A stretch of 38,812 nt of DNA from Hydrogenophilales bacterium (GTDB lineage: Bacteria; Pseudomonadota; Gammaproteobacteria; Burkholderiales; Thiobacteraceae), in NCBI GenBank assembly GCA_016235775.1, contig JACRIU010000114.1:1-38812 (forward strand). Reading direction: 5' to 3'. The position numbers and the translations under genes are program-made. Positions 24,629 to 33,091 of the stretch are shown here, one piece after another. Under the pieces are notes generated by a model. The model was given only the letters and a program-made list of their open reading frames with translations, was not told where the DNA came from and made no database searches. Position 1 is the first letter of the stretch; each line of letters opens with the position of its first letter.

Positions 24629-27600
24629 TTATTCATTCAGCAATTCGCGCCAAGACACGCGGCCGATGCCTTTGCCGACATTATTGAGTGTGCTGGTGAT
24701 TACACTAGTACTTCCTGATCCGTATTTGATGCCGGTGCCTTTACTTGTTGCGCCCGGGTTATACACAAAAGTGGGGGTGCCCGAAATACCCCCTGACAAT
24801 TTAGTGCCATTCGCAATCGCGGTACCGACAGTGCCGCCGAAGGCCACCGTGTCGGAGGTGTTGAAAGCGTTGTCAGCATTGGTGTCAAAAGGGCTGGTCA
24901 AGGTTTGCCCGCCATTGGCGAAATCAAGTTCCATGAGCCAACTCGATCCGCCGGCGGTGCACGAGACGGTGCTCGGCAGCAAGGTGGTAAAGATGATGCG
25001 GCCATTCACCAATATCGCGTTGCTGACCTGCTTTTCACCATAGTTGTTGGCGCAGGCGCCGCTACCGGTGGTGTTAAGGCAGAGGTCGATATACCAACCC
25101 TCATCCGTGCTCCAGTTGATGGGGTTGTTGGTGACATGGCGCCAAGCACTGGTTTCCGCATCCACCGCCTGCTGTCGCAGGATATTGCTGTTGCGGGTGG
25201 TGACGCTGTTCACCTGCGCGTTGTTATCCCAGATGCCGTAGAAGGTCTGCGTCTTGGCCGTGGTGGTGTTGACGTCGGTCACCTGTTCCAAATATTTGCC
25301 GGTGCCGAACAACACGAGATAACCGCTGCCGTTGGGATGGATCGTTACCTCGGGCCGGGTGGTAATCGGCTGTACCGTGCCATCCGGCGATTTGGCTTGA
25401 TACAACGGCGCGGGTGAGGGGCTGCTGCCGTAGGCGATGCTCCAGGCGCCTATGGAGCCGGTTAAATCGAATTTCCACATATTGCCTTGCAGATCGCCGG
25501 CATAGACATAGTCGACATAGTAATCACCATCCACATCTACGAGGGAGGGCGAAGCCAAGCCGTTAGGTGTCGTGGTAGAGCCGGTTTTGGTGTCGAATTT
25601 TTTAAGAATATTCCCATTCTCGATGTCCACTACATACAGATAGGCATAGCCGGTGGTGCTGGCGCTGCCGTCGGCATCGGTGTTGTTATAGCCATTACCG
25701 AAGATCGCCACCCACTTGGACGCGGTGCAAACGCCCGATGAGCGAGCGGTGCAGACGCGAGCGACGCCGGGTTGGCTGAAGGTGGCGCCGAGATCGGCGT
25801 CGCCATCGGTCGAAGTGGTGGTTGCGGCGTTGTCGGTGTCATTGAATTCCCACAGCACCAGACTCTGCGCGTTGGCCACGCTCTGCGTGAAAGTTGACGG
25901 GTTGGTGATGTCCAGGGCGAAAATGCCTTGTCCGCCGCCGGCGAGCGAACCCACCAGCACGGTGTGCCACGCGCCGCCATAGAACACATCGGCGGTGGTG
26001 GGCGTGCCATCGACGAAATAGCTGTGGGAGTAGCCGGAGGAGGTGAGCTTGGATAGGGTGGAGTAAACCTTGCTCGGTACATAGCCGAGGATTTCCTTGC
26101 CGCTGCTCGCGTCGAAACCATGCAGCATGCCGTCGTTCCCGCCAGCGTACAACACCTTGGTGCGGTTGGCTTTGGCATCGCGGAAAGTCGCATAAATCAC
26201 CGATTCGAGCGAGGACGGGTAGCCGGCATCCGGTTTGCCGACAAAGGCGGGCGTCGAATTAATGATATCTCCCAGCTTGTTGGCGGGGCGGGTGCGGAAG
26301 GAGGATGAGCTGATGCCTTCGTTGCTGGAATCGCCGCGCAAATAATCCAAGCGGCTGGAACCCAGCCCATCGTTCACAGCGGAAATGTTGGTATTGAGCG
26401 CTGTGACTTGGGTGGTATCGATTTCGGTAGCGGTAGGCGTAGCCGGGTTGGCTGGCCAAAGAAAGGGAACGCCCCCCCCCGTGGAGGGTTTGTAAGTAAA
26501 GATGTTACGCGCGGAGGGGGCCTGGGTGGAGACTGTTGAACCCACGGTCCAGGACACCGTACCGCCTTGCCAAATGGGAGTTGAGCTAATCGCGCCGGTG
26601 GTGGCGTTGATGCTGTAGGCCAATATCTCCCCGCTCCAGTTGGCCGAGTTGAATTTTGCCTGGTAAATAGAGCTGTTGGCATTGAGCGTGGTTGAATTGG
26701 CGGCGACCGCCGAAGCCGAGCCGACTTTCGCTAAAATATCCGAAAAGATGGTGCTGAGCGCAGTGGTGAGCGTGGCCGTATTGGAGGCGGAATAGGCGGA
26801 GCCGGTGCCACCGGCGGCGGCAATCGTATCCAGTTGCGTTACGCTGGTGCCATAAGGCATGGCAAAGCCGACCATGTAGGTTTCTACCAGTCGATTCGTT
26901 TTCAGATTGCCTGCCGCGGTGGCCGCCGCAGCCAGGGCGGTGGTGGTATTGGTGACCGCGACGCCGCTAGCATTGGTCGAGGGCAGGCCATCGGTTAAAA
27001 ACACCACGAAATCCTTGCCGCAAGATTGCGGCAGCGGATAGGCCGAAGCGACATAACCCTCGGATGACACATTCCAGGTCGAGGTGGAGCCGCCAAAATA
27101 ATCCGAAGCGGTATTCAGCGTGCCTTCAATCGGCGTTAATCCCGCGTTTTTAATGCCCGAAGTCGAACAGGTCGAGGTGCAGGTTGCGCAGCCGCCTGCC
27201 ACCGTACGTGGGGTCGGTACGTTGCATGAAAGTTTGGTGTTCAGCGCGGTTTGCTGGGTAGCATCGAGCAGTTTGATCGGCGTGTGCAAATAGCCGCGGC
27301 CGGGCGCGCCGTTATTAAACCAAGTGGTGCCGACGTAAGACCAGGTATTGAAGCGACCGAAGTCGAGAATATTTTGCGCAATATCGCTGTCGGTCGGATA
27401 AAACCCGCCAGAGTAGACCAAGCCGCCACCATAGCCGGCAGCGGCTTCCGCCGCGGCATCCCCATATGGGGCAGGCAGGGTGTCCGATGTGGTGGTCTTA
27501 GTTGCGAAGCAGCGATAGTTATCTGCGACAAAGCCGCTTGGGTAAGTTTCGCTGCCGTTATCGAAATCGGCGGTTGCCGAGTAACAGAAAGCATTGCCCT

Positions 27601-28099
27601 GATTGGATGAGGCATAGAAGGGTAGCGCGACATTGTAATGGACGTAGTTGCTTGTATTGCTCGGGTTGACGGCGCGATATTTCTTGGTGAGGGAGTCGCG
27701 GATTCCGGCGTAGGCCGAGTTGTAGTTGGCCGGGTCGTAGCTCACGTCATAGGGCGAATTGTGCAAGTAATAGGATGAAGGCGCATTTTGCTTGTAGGCC
27801 ATTAGTCCCAGATTAATCTTGCTGAGATAGCTGCTGACGATATTTTTAGCCACGTTGCGCGCGATTTCGGATTTGCTGCTCGAATCTTCGCCGCCCACGG
27901 CTTGGCCGGTTTCGTCTTCATCCATGCTGTTCGAGTTGTCCAGGATGAGCAGCACGCTGGCTTTTTCCGTGGTGCTGACGAACAAGGGAACTTGGCTGAT
28001 GCTCAGGGAGGCAGCTTGCGTTGCCGGGATGAGCAGCATGCCGGCCAGCACGGACCAGAGAAGCTTCGGTTTGATAATTTGGGGTTTAGGTGCGCGCAT
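24629..28099 (-). CDS. pilY1: Type IV pilus tip adhesin/assembly factor PilY1
   Basis: A 1156-residue exported protein. The signal peptide ends near ATQAA; a von Willebrand A-like domain follows with MIDAS-type DNSNS (residues 54-58) and a second loop FLTDGLPS near 370. The C-terminal half is the PilY1 beta-propeller with FVGKPDAGYP, YAGGNDGMLHGFD, and the calcium loop DVDGDYYVD (about 853) of the DxDxDxxxD kind. It caps the pilus with the minor pilins and controls retraction and surface sensing in known systems. GGAGGTCGACATC precedes the ATG at 28099. Nine G in a row (plus-strand C at 26472-26480, residues 540-543) lie inside the frame; the frame is open in this assembly. Confidence 0.93.
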   Translation of the reverse strand: MRAPKPQIIKPKLLWSVLAGMLLIPATQAASLSISQVPLFVSTTEKASVLLILDNSNSMDEDETGQAVGGEDSSSKSEIARNVAKNIVSSYLSKINLGLMAYKQNAPSSYYLHNSPYDVSYDPANYNSAYAGIRDSLTKKYRAVNPSNTSNYVHYNVALPFYASSNQGNAFCYSATADFDNGSETYPSGFVADNYRCFATKTTTSDTLPAPYGDAAAEAAAGYGGGLVYSGGFYPTDSDIAQNILDFGRFNTWSYVGTTWFNNGAPGRGYLHTPIKLLDATQQTALNTKLSCNVPTPRTVAGGCATCTSTCSTSGIKNAGLTPIEGTLNTASDYFGGSTSTWNVSSEGYVASAYPLPQSCGKDFVVFLTDGLPSTNASGVAVTNTTTALAAAATAAGNLKTNRLVETYMVGFAMPYGTSVTQLDTIAAAGGTGSAYSASNTATLTTALSTIFSDILAKVGSASAVAANSTTLNANSSIYQAKFNSANWSGEILAYSINATTGAISSTPIWQGGTVSWTVGSTVSTQAPSARNIFTYKPSTGGGVPFLWPANPATPTATEIDTTQVTALNTNISAVNDGLGSSRLDYLRGDSSNEGISSSSFRTRPANKLGDIINSTPAFVGKPDAGYPSSLESVIYATFRDAKANRTKVLYAGGNDGMLHGFDASSGKEILGYVPSKVYSTLSKLTSSGYSHSYFVDGTPTTADVFYGGAWHTVLVGSLAGGGQGIFALDITNPSTFTQSVANAQSLVLWEFNDTDNAATTTSTDGDADLGATFSQPGVARVCTARSSGVCTASKWVAIFGNGYNNTDADGSASTTGYAYLYVVDIENGNILKKFDTKTGSTTTPNGLASPSLVDVDGDYYVDYVYAGDLQGNMWKFDLTGSIGAWSIAYGSSPSPAPLYQAKSPDGTVQPITTRPEVTIHPNGSGYLVLFGTGKYLEQVTDVNTTTAKTQTFYGIWDNNAQVNSVTTRNSNILRQQAVDAETSAWRHVTNNPINWSTDEGWYIDLCLNTTGSGACANNYGEKQVSNAILVNGRIIFTTLLPSTVSCTAGGSSWLMELDFANGGQTLTSPFDTNADNAFNTSDTVAFGGTVGTAIANGTKLSGGISGTPTFVYNPGATSKGTGIKYGSGSTSVITSTLNNVGKGIGRVSWRELLNE
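26472..26480 (-). repeat. Poly-G tract of nine within pilY1
   Basis: Nine C on the plus strand, nine G in the coding strand, spanning the last base of Thr540 through Gly543. A one-base slip would shift the frame and truncate PilY1 in its middle. Confidence 0.95.
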
Positions 28100-28134
28100 G
28101 ATGTCGACCTCCAACAGGTGCAGTGGTTAATCGG

Positions 28135-28701
28135 TTAAGGCAGAACAGTAGTGGATTGGGCCATGATGTTGGCTTCGGCTGTGCCGCCGTAGCCCACCGC
28201 AGTGACCCGAAAAGTTTTTGTCTTTTTAGGGGGCCGTAGGCTCTCGCCGGATTTAGAAGTAGGGACTGGCTCGATGATGTAACGCGGCTGCGTGACGACA
28301 CCGCTGAGGGCGGTCGCGCCGGTCTTGGCGCCGTAGAGCACATATTTTTGAGTCGAGGCGGAATCTTTGAAATCAATGGTTTGCCAGATGCTCTGAAGGG
28401 TGCCCGGATCCGTGCGGCATATCCCATCATATTCTGGCGTAACACCAAATGTGCTGCATTTATTATCGCTTCCGCCGCCGCGTTCGCTGGCGATATCCGT
28501 TTCGCCATCGCGCAAGCCGGCTTCCACCGCCTGGAAGGCAATGTGCCAGTCTTTCAAGTTGCCGGCCATTTTAAGTTGCAGGCCGGATGTACTCATGCCG
28601 GTGACGCCGATGAGGGTCATGACCACCAGGATCAGCAAGCCGATGGCCAGCACGGCGCCGCGTTGGCGCTGAGGGGTAGAGGGAAAATTGGTGTGTTTCA
28701 T
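28135..28701 (-). CDS. pilX: Minor pilin PilX
   Basis: A 188-residue minor pilin. The leader ends at RQRG and the mature start AVLAIGLLILVVMTLIGVTGMSTSGLQLKMAGN is the typical PilX N-helix, where the Glu5 rule is relaxed. NLKDWHIAFQAVEAGLRDGE is the conserved PilX segment. A ribosome site, GAGGTAATC, precedes ATG. It lies 11 bases after pilW and 35 bases before pilY1, and with pilV, pilW and fimT forms the tip complex that primes pilus assembly and carries PilY1. Confidence 0.92.
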   Translation of the reverse strand: MKHTNFPSTPQRQRGAVLAIGLLILVVMTLIGVTGMSTSGLQLKMAGNLKDWHIAFQAVEAGLRDGETDIASERGGGSDNKCSTFGVTPEYDGICRTDPGTLQSIWQTIDFKDSASTQKYVLYGAKTGATALSGVVTQPRYIIEPVPTSKSGESLRPPKKTKTFRVTAVGYGGTAEANIMAQSTTVLP

Positions 28702-28712
28702 AATGATTACCT

Positions 28713-29828
28713 CTAAAGCGCGCGGTTGCGCAGAACAATGGTTTCGGTATAAACCCGCCGGAAAGCGCGGGGAGTCGCGGTGAGAGTAGTCGTGGTGTAA
28801 GTCGTGTCATTGTTAAAGAGCGGAATTTGTGAAGTCGGCGCCGTAGTATTGGCTTCGGGCGAGACGTTGGTCTCCACCGAGCGCACCAGCAGGTTGACCC
28901 GCACGCTTACCACCTTCGGCCAATCGGCGGCGGCGACACTGCTCGCAGCCACGAATTTATCCGCCGAGAGGTCGGCATTGGTATCCACACCGTAGAGTAG
29001 TTGCAAGTCTTCCACGCCTTCGGCGATTTCTTCCACGCAAAAACCTTGCGTGACGCTGGAGGTGGCGTTGGTGCAGTATTGGGTGGCGTCGCTACTGGCA
29101 TAGAAGCCCAAGCGCCGGCGCATCAGAGAGGGGCCACCATAGGCGCCAGTATCGATGTAGTACACATTGCTCTGCATGCGCATCACTTCGGCGGGTTCTT
29201 TATAGTCGTGGACGGTGTTATTGCCGGTGTTGTTGCTGTTGCTGTGGGCGATGGTGACCGTGCCGGATGAGCTGGACACGCTGGTGGCCTTGAAGATGTC
29301 GGCAAAGGCGCAGTCGGTCACGACTAGAATTTCGTATTGTTGGAAGTTTAAGGGGTTGCCGCTGATTTGCATGTTGGCATTTTGCGGGCCGGGGTTGATC
29401 AATTTCGCGCTATTGGGCGAAAGATATTGGATGAGCACCGCATCGGTTTTAATAACGGCAGAGCCTGAAATGGCTGAATACGTCACGGCGGAAGCCTCAT
29501 ACCCCTCAATACCTTGGAGCGTGATCGGGCTGGTGGCGGTGTTGAGCGGCGACCAGCCGCTGATGGGGTTGGCCATGTTGTTGACGGTGGTGCCGCCGCT
29601 GACACAGCCGGTGTAGCCGGCGAGGCGGATATCGCGCGCCAGATAGTCCATGGCGTAGCGGCCGTTTTCTTGCATGCGGGATAAGGCTTCCGATACCCGG
29701 TAGCTGCTCTTGGCGCCGGCATACACTTGGGTCAATACGCCGAGGATGAGGGCGCTGATGGTGATGGCCACCATCAATTCTATGATGGTGAAGCCGCGCA
29801 TCTTGCGTTGAGTAATTTGCATAGTCAT
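28713..29828 (-). CDS. pilW: Minor pilin PilW
   Basis: A 371-residue minor pilin, large as PilW usually is. The prepilin site is KMRG-FTIIELMVAITISALILGVL with Glu5, and SEALSRMQENGRYAMDYLARDIRLAGYTGC is the family-defining stretch after the helix. Start 29828 overlaps the pilV stop by four bases (ATGA), so translation is coupled; ATG at 29822 is an alternative. It ends in TAG just before pilX. Confidence 0.92.
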   Translation of the reverse strand: MTMQITQRKMRGFTIIELMVAITISALILGVLTQVYAGAKSSYRVSEALSRMQENGRYAMDYLARDIRLAGYTGCVSGGTTVNNMANPISGWSPLNTATSPITLQGIEGYEASAVTYSAISGSAVIKTDAVLIQYLSPNSAKLINPGPQNANMQISGNPLNFQQYEILVVTDCAFADIFKATSVSSSSGTVTIAHSNSNNTGNNTVHDYKEPAEVMRMQSNVYYIDTGAYGGPSLMRRRLGFYASSDATQYCTNATSSVTQGFCVEEIAEGVEDLQLLYGVDTNADLSADKFVAASSVAAADWPKVVSVRVNLLVRSVETNVSPEANTTAPTSQIPLFNNDTTYTTTTLTATPRAFRRVYTETIVLRNRAL

Positions 29829-30337
29829 GGCCGGAAGGTCAATTGAAAGCAGGATAGATCGGTGGTGAGGTTGGTACTGCAGCCGGTTCCGGTGGCGCCC
29901 GTTCTGGCTTCATCCCACATCACGGTGATGAGGTATTGCTTGTTCGGTATGGCAGTACCGCCTACGACCGCCACAGTTCCCCTGCCCAAGCGCAGCATGT
30001 TTTGGTTGTTGGTGTTCCAGTAGCGCTGGTCATAATCGCGCAGTTGCGTAGCAGAGCAGCCGCTGGTACTGGTAATGCAGCCCGGGTCCCCTGGGATGGT
30101 TGTGGTGATGTTGTCATAGGCGCCGGCTGAGGCGCCGATGGTGTTCGCGCGTATCCGATCCGCCATATCGTATGCCTGCTGGATGGCCAGGGTGCGCGCA
30201 TTAGCGTCATACGTATTCTTGATGCCGACCGCTTGAATCCCGGCCAAGCCGAGCAGGCCAAAAGACAGCACGACGATGGCGATCAGCACTTCCAGCAGGG
30301 TGAAGCCGCGGCTCGATGAATGAGGCTGTTTTGGCAT
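29825..30337 (-). CDS. pilV: Minor pilin PilV
   Basis: A 170-residue minor pilin with prepilin site SSRG-FTLLEVLIAIVVLSFGLLGLAG (Glu5 present) and the PilV-type IQAVGIKNTYDANARTLAIQQAYDMADRIRAN. A good ribosome site (AGGAGTCAGGC) precedes the ATG and overlaps the TAG stop of fimT. It pairs with pilW by a four-base overlap. Confidence 0.92.
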   Translation of the reverse strand: MPKQPHSSSRGFTLLEVLIAIVVLSFGLLGLAGIQAVGIKNTYDANARTLAIQQAYDMADRIRANTIGASAGAYDNITTTIPGDPGCITSTSGCSATQLRDYDQRYWNTNNQNMLRLGRGTVAVVGGTAIPNKQYLITVMWDEARTGATGTGCSTNLTTDLSCFQLTFRP

Positions 30338-30346
30338 GCCTGACTC

Positions 30347-30898
30347 CTAGGTGCAGTTCGAGGTCATGGCCGTGATATTGACCCGGCCAATCGCGTTGAA
30401 GTTGATGGTGCGGCCCTTATAGCCGCTAACGCATAAAGTGAATGTACCGGCGGTGGTCGGCGAACCGCCGGTGACCCCGCTCACCAGCCCGCTTGGCAGG
30501 AATTGGAGGTAGTCGCCGCTATTTTGAAAGCCGGCGACCGCGAGCGTCATCCCTGTCGGCATTGCGCTATGCACGCGCAAAAGCTTCTCATCTGCAGAAG
30601 TGGAGGTGTAGGTTCCAAAACCGCCCGGGTCGGTAAAAACGATCCAGCCATCCGCCCAACTGCTGGCAGGGACGCAACTTGTGCCGGTATTGCTGCGGCA
30701 GATCGTGACCCGCGTGTTTCTGCGCACCGCCTCGGCCCGGGCGTGCGCCAGATCGGATACGAAATCGTTGGTTTGGGAAACGATGCGGTTATTGGTGATG
30801 AGTTCACGGAAACTGGGAATGCCCACCGTGAGCAAAATGCCCACGATGGCGATGCTCATGACCAGTTCGATAAGAGTGAAGCCGCGTATGGATTTCAT
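30347..30898 (-). CDS. fimT: Minor pseudopilin FimT/GspH-like
   Basis: A 183-residue FimT-type minor pilin, the first gene of the pil operon. The prepilin site is KSIRG-FTLIELVMSIAIVGILLTVGIPSF with Glu5. NRIVSQTNDFVSDLAHARAEAVRRNTRVTICRS is the GspH/FimT conserved block; two cysteines (TICRS, TSCVP) and one at the C-terminus (SNCT) are present. The ATG at 30898 is chosen since further upstream only a TTG is available. Weak GGAAACC precedes it. FimT in some species aids DNA uptake by the pilus; here this is only possible. Confidence 0.9.
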   Translation of the reverse strand: MKSIRGFTLIELVMSIAIVGILLTVGIPSFRELITNNRIVSQTNDFVSDLAHARAEAVRRNTRVTICRSNTGTSCVPASSWADGWIVFTDPGGFGTYTSTSADEKLLRVHSAMPTGMTLAVAGFQNSGDYLQFLPSGLVSGVTGGSPTTAGTFTLCVSGYKGRTINFNAIGRVNITAMTSNCT

Positions 30899-30931
30899 GG
30901 TTTCCGTATAACTCAAGATTCGTCAATGTGG

Positions 30932-30959
30932 AGAATAGAGAGGTCTTGCGCTATGGCAA
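30932..30959 (-). promoter_or_regulatory. Candidate promoter of the fimT-pil operon
   Basis: TTGCCA, 16 bases and TATTCT on the minus strand lie 34 bases before the fimT start. A plausible sigma-70 promoter; a sigma-54-like GG/GC pair further upstream was off by one base and was not accepted. Confidence 0.4.
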
Positions 30960-31116
30960 AGCCTTTACCGATGAGCGGTCATGACGAGTGGATGAATGAC
31001 ATCGGCTCAAAATTTGCCGTTTTGTGCCTGTCGCTGATGAGCGCGCATAGCTATTTGATCTGCTTTACCATTTGCCTTTGTTAGAATGAGCGGCTTACGT
31101 TGTTGGGTACGTTGAA

Positions 31117-32202
31117 TTGTTACAGCATGTTTGCATTATCGGCGGCGGCGTTATCGGCTGCGCCACGGCTTTGGAACTGGCCACGGCGGGCTGCCGCGTC
31201 ACGCTGATCGAGCGCGGCGCGCTGGGCGGCGAATCATCGTGGGCGGGCGCGGGTTTGTTGTCGCCGCTGTTGCCGTGGCATTACCCGGATGAAGTGACGC
31301 GGCTCACGGATTGGTCGCGCGCCCTCTACCCGGATTGGATCGGCGATTTGCGCGCGGCGAGCGGCGTCGATCCGGAATATCGCGCCTGCGGCATGCTGGT
31401 ATTGCCGCCGTATGATCTGGCAGCGGCGCTGGCTTGGGCGGGCGCGCGCGGTGAACCGGTGCAAGAGCTTTCCGCGCGCTCGATGCTGCCGGCTTTGGCG
31501 GTGGACGATTTTGCGCTATGGATGAGTCAAGTAGCGCAGGTGCGCAATCCGCGTTTGTTGCAAGCGCTGCGACTAGCCTTGCTGCGGCGCGGCGTGCAAA
31601 TTTTGGAACACACAGCGGTGACTGGTTGGCGCGCAACGCCAACCCGCATCGAAGCCGTGACCACCGCGCAGGGCGCGATCGCGGCGGATGCATTCGTGCT
31701 GGCCGCCGGCGCCTGGAGCCGCGAACTGTTGGGTGAGCAGGGTGCAGAAATTCCGATCAAGCCGGTGCGCGGGCAGATCGTGTTGTTTAAGTCCGATCCG
31801 GGCCGCTTACGGCAGATTGTTTATCGCGATGGCTTGTACATCATTCCGCGCGACGATGGCCATATCTTGGCTGGCAGTACCCTGGAAGATGTCGGATTCG
31901 ATAAAGGGATGACGGAAGCGGCGCGCATCGATTTAAGCCGGCGCGCGGCCGAGTTGCTTCCCTTTCTCGAACAAACGCCGATGGCCGGGCACTGGGCCGG
32001 CTTGCGTCCCGGTTCGCCGGACAATATCCCGATCATGGCTCGCCACCCGTCGATCGAGAATCTTTATCTGAGCAGCGGCCATTACCGCTATGGCGTCACC
32101 ATGGCGCCGGCCAGCGCGCAGTTGATGGCCAATCTGATCCTGGGGCGGCCCAATCCAATTGATGCCTCGCCTTACCGCTGGCCAGCCTTAAAGTCTCTGT
32201 GA
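31117..32202 (+). CDS. thiO: Glycine oxidase ThiO / FAD-dependent amino acid oxidase
   Basis: A 361-residue flavoenzyme. The FAD-binding dinucleotide fold is at the N-terminus (CIIGGGVIGCATALELA), followed by ESSWAGAGLLSPLLPW, the LAAGAWS segment, PVRGQIVLF and the C-terminal GHYRYGVTMAPASAQLMANLI. This is the DAO pattern of ThiO, which oxidises glycine to iminoglyoxylate for the thiazole ring of thiamine; a related D-amino-acid oxidase cannot be ruled out, as no thi genes are adjacent. The start is a TTG; no better in-frame ATG exists upstream, so the start is uncertain. Confidence 0.82.
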   Translation: MLQHVCIIGGGVIGCATALELATAGCRVTLIERGALGGESSWAGAGLLSPLLPWHYPDEVTRLTDWSRALYPDWIGDLRAASGVDPEYRACGMLVLPPYDLAAALAWAGARGEPVQELSARSMLPALAVDDFALWMSQVAQVRNPRLLQALRLALLRRGVQILEHTAVTGWRATPTRIEAVTTAQGAIAADAFVLAAGAWSRELLGEQGAEIPIKPVRGQIVLFKSDPGRLRQIVYRDGLYIIPRDDGHILAGSTLEDVGFDKGMTEAARIDLSRRAAELLPFLEQTPMAGHWAGLRPGSPDNIPIMARHPSIENLYLSSGHYRYGVTMAPASAQLMANLILGRPNPIDASPYRWPALKSL

Positions 32203-32458
32203 TTAGCCCCGAACCTCAGAACGTCCAAAAAGATGACCTATCGACCCTTCCCTTCAAGGGGGGCCAAGGTGGGGATGAGGTTCGTAGCTCACCCACCCCC
32301 TAACCTTCCCCCTGAGGGGGAAGGAATGGTTTGTGGCAGTTTGAGTGAGTTTGATGGCTAATCAAGTAAAGTCTTGATTCATCTGGACGATAATCATTTT
32401 AATGGCTCATTCCGTAGTTTGATTAGACAAAGTCCAAATATTAGCTTAAGATTATTAT
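32203..32458. other. Intergenic region with hairpin repeat and fur-type control sequences
   Basis: CCTTCCCCC (32304-32312) with GGGGGAAGG (32316-32324) makes a strong hairpin, part of a GC-rich dispersed repeat, with no T-run. GATAATCATTTT (32389-32400) resembles half of a Fur box. TTGATT, 17 bases and TAGCTT (32419-32447) may be the promoter of the Fur-family gene. All assignments by eye. Confidence 0.35.
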
Positions 32459-32881
32459 ATGGAAAAACAGCACTATACCCGCGACGACATGGCCGGCTTG
32501 CTGCGTGCGCATGACATCAATCCCACCCATCAGCGGATTGAGATCGCCTATGCCTTGTTCAGCCGCCAAGCGCATTTGTCGGCGGACCAGATCATGGCGA
32601 TCGTCAACGACCGCCACAGCGAAACCTCCAAGGCCACGGTGTACAACACGCTGAATCTGTTCAAGCAGCACAAGCTGGTGCGGGAAGTGATCGTCGATCC
32701 GAGCAAGGTGTTCTACGATCCCAACACCGGCCCGCATCATCATTTTTTTAATTTGCAAAGCGGCGAATTGATCGATATCGATGCGCATGACGTGCAGATT
32801 CAAGGTTTGCCTACCTTGCCCAGCGGCATGGTCACCGAAGGGGTGGATGTCATCATCCGCATTCGTCCGCAGCGCGCTTAA
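32459..32881 (+). CDS. Fur-family transcriptional regulator (PerR/Irr-like)
   Basis: A 140-residue Fur-family repressor. N-terminal winged helix: HDINPTHQRIEIAYALFSRQAHLSADQIMAIVNDRHSETSKATVYNTLNLFKQHKLV. The dimerisation domain has the metal site PHHHFFNLQSGELIDID with an HHH motif. There are no CxxC pairs, so it lacks the structural zinc site of classical Fur; this makes an Irr-like or PerR-like role (peroxide, heme or manganese/iron sensing) more probable than Fur itself. A Fur-box-like half site lies about 60 bases upstream, so autoregulation is possible. It ends 44 bases before tRNA-Thr. Confidence 0.88.
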   Translation: MEKQHYTRDDMAGLLRAHDINPTHQRIEIAYALFSRQAHLSADQIMAIVNDRHSETSKATVYNTLNLFKQHKLVREVIVDPSKVFYDPNTGPHHHFFNLQSGELIDIDAHDVQIQGLPTLPSGMVTEGVDVIIRIRPQRA

Positions 32882-32885
32882 CGCG

Positions 32886-32914
32886 TTGCTGGGTGGGCCT
32901 CAAAGCACTATAAT
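32886..32914 (+). promoter_or_regulatory. tRNA-Thr promoter
   Basis: TTGCTG, a 17-base spacer and a perfect TATAAT end 11 bases before the tRNA, just after the Fur-family stop codon. Confidence 0.75.
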
Positions 32915-32925
32915 GCCCCGCTTTC

Positions 32926-33001
32926 GCCGGTGTAGCTCAGTTGGTAGAGCAGCGCATTCGTAATGCGAAGGTCGGGAGTTCGACTCTTCTCACCGGCACC
33001 A
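32926..33001 (+). tRNA. tRNA-Thr (anticodon CGT)
   Basis: A 76-base tRNA with encoded CCA. The acceptor arm GCCGGTG pairs with CACCGGC. The D-arm is GCTC/GAGC, the anticodon loop TTCGTAA gives CGT (reads ACG), and the T-arm contains TTCGACT. A terminator follows at once. The G27-A43 mismatch is shared with the E. coli tRNA-Thr(CGT). Confidence 0.97.
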
Positions 33002-33010
33002 ATCCCTAAG

Positions 33011-33045
33011 CGGCCTACAGTAATCCTGTAGGCCGTTTTGCTTTT
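33011..33045 (+). terminator. Terminator of tRNA-Thr
   Basis: CGGCCTACAG and CTGTAGGCCG form a 10-bp perfect stem with loop TAATC, followed by TTTTGCTTTT. Confidence 0.9.
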
Positions 33046-33091
33046 GTGGGTAGCTTGTTGCAGTATCTGCACGAAAATGCGTGAGGGGACG

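Noticed and set aside
31030..31060. Sigma-54 promoter upstream of fimT
   Set aside because: The GG and GC elements found on the minus strand are one base too close for the -24/-12 spacing.
32952..32968. G27-A43 mismatch in the tRNA-Thr anticodon stem as a suppressor-like change
   Set aside because: The same stem, including the mismatch, is found in E. coli tRNA-Thr(CGT), so it is ordinary.
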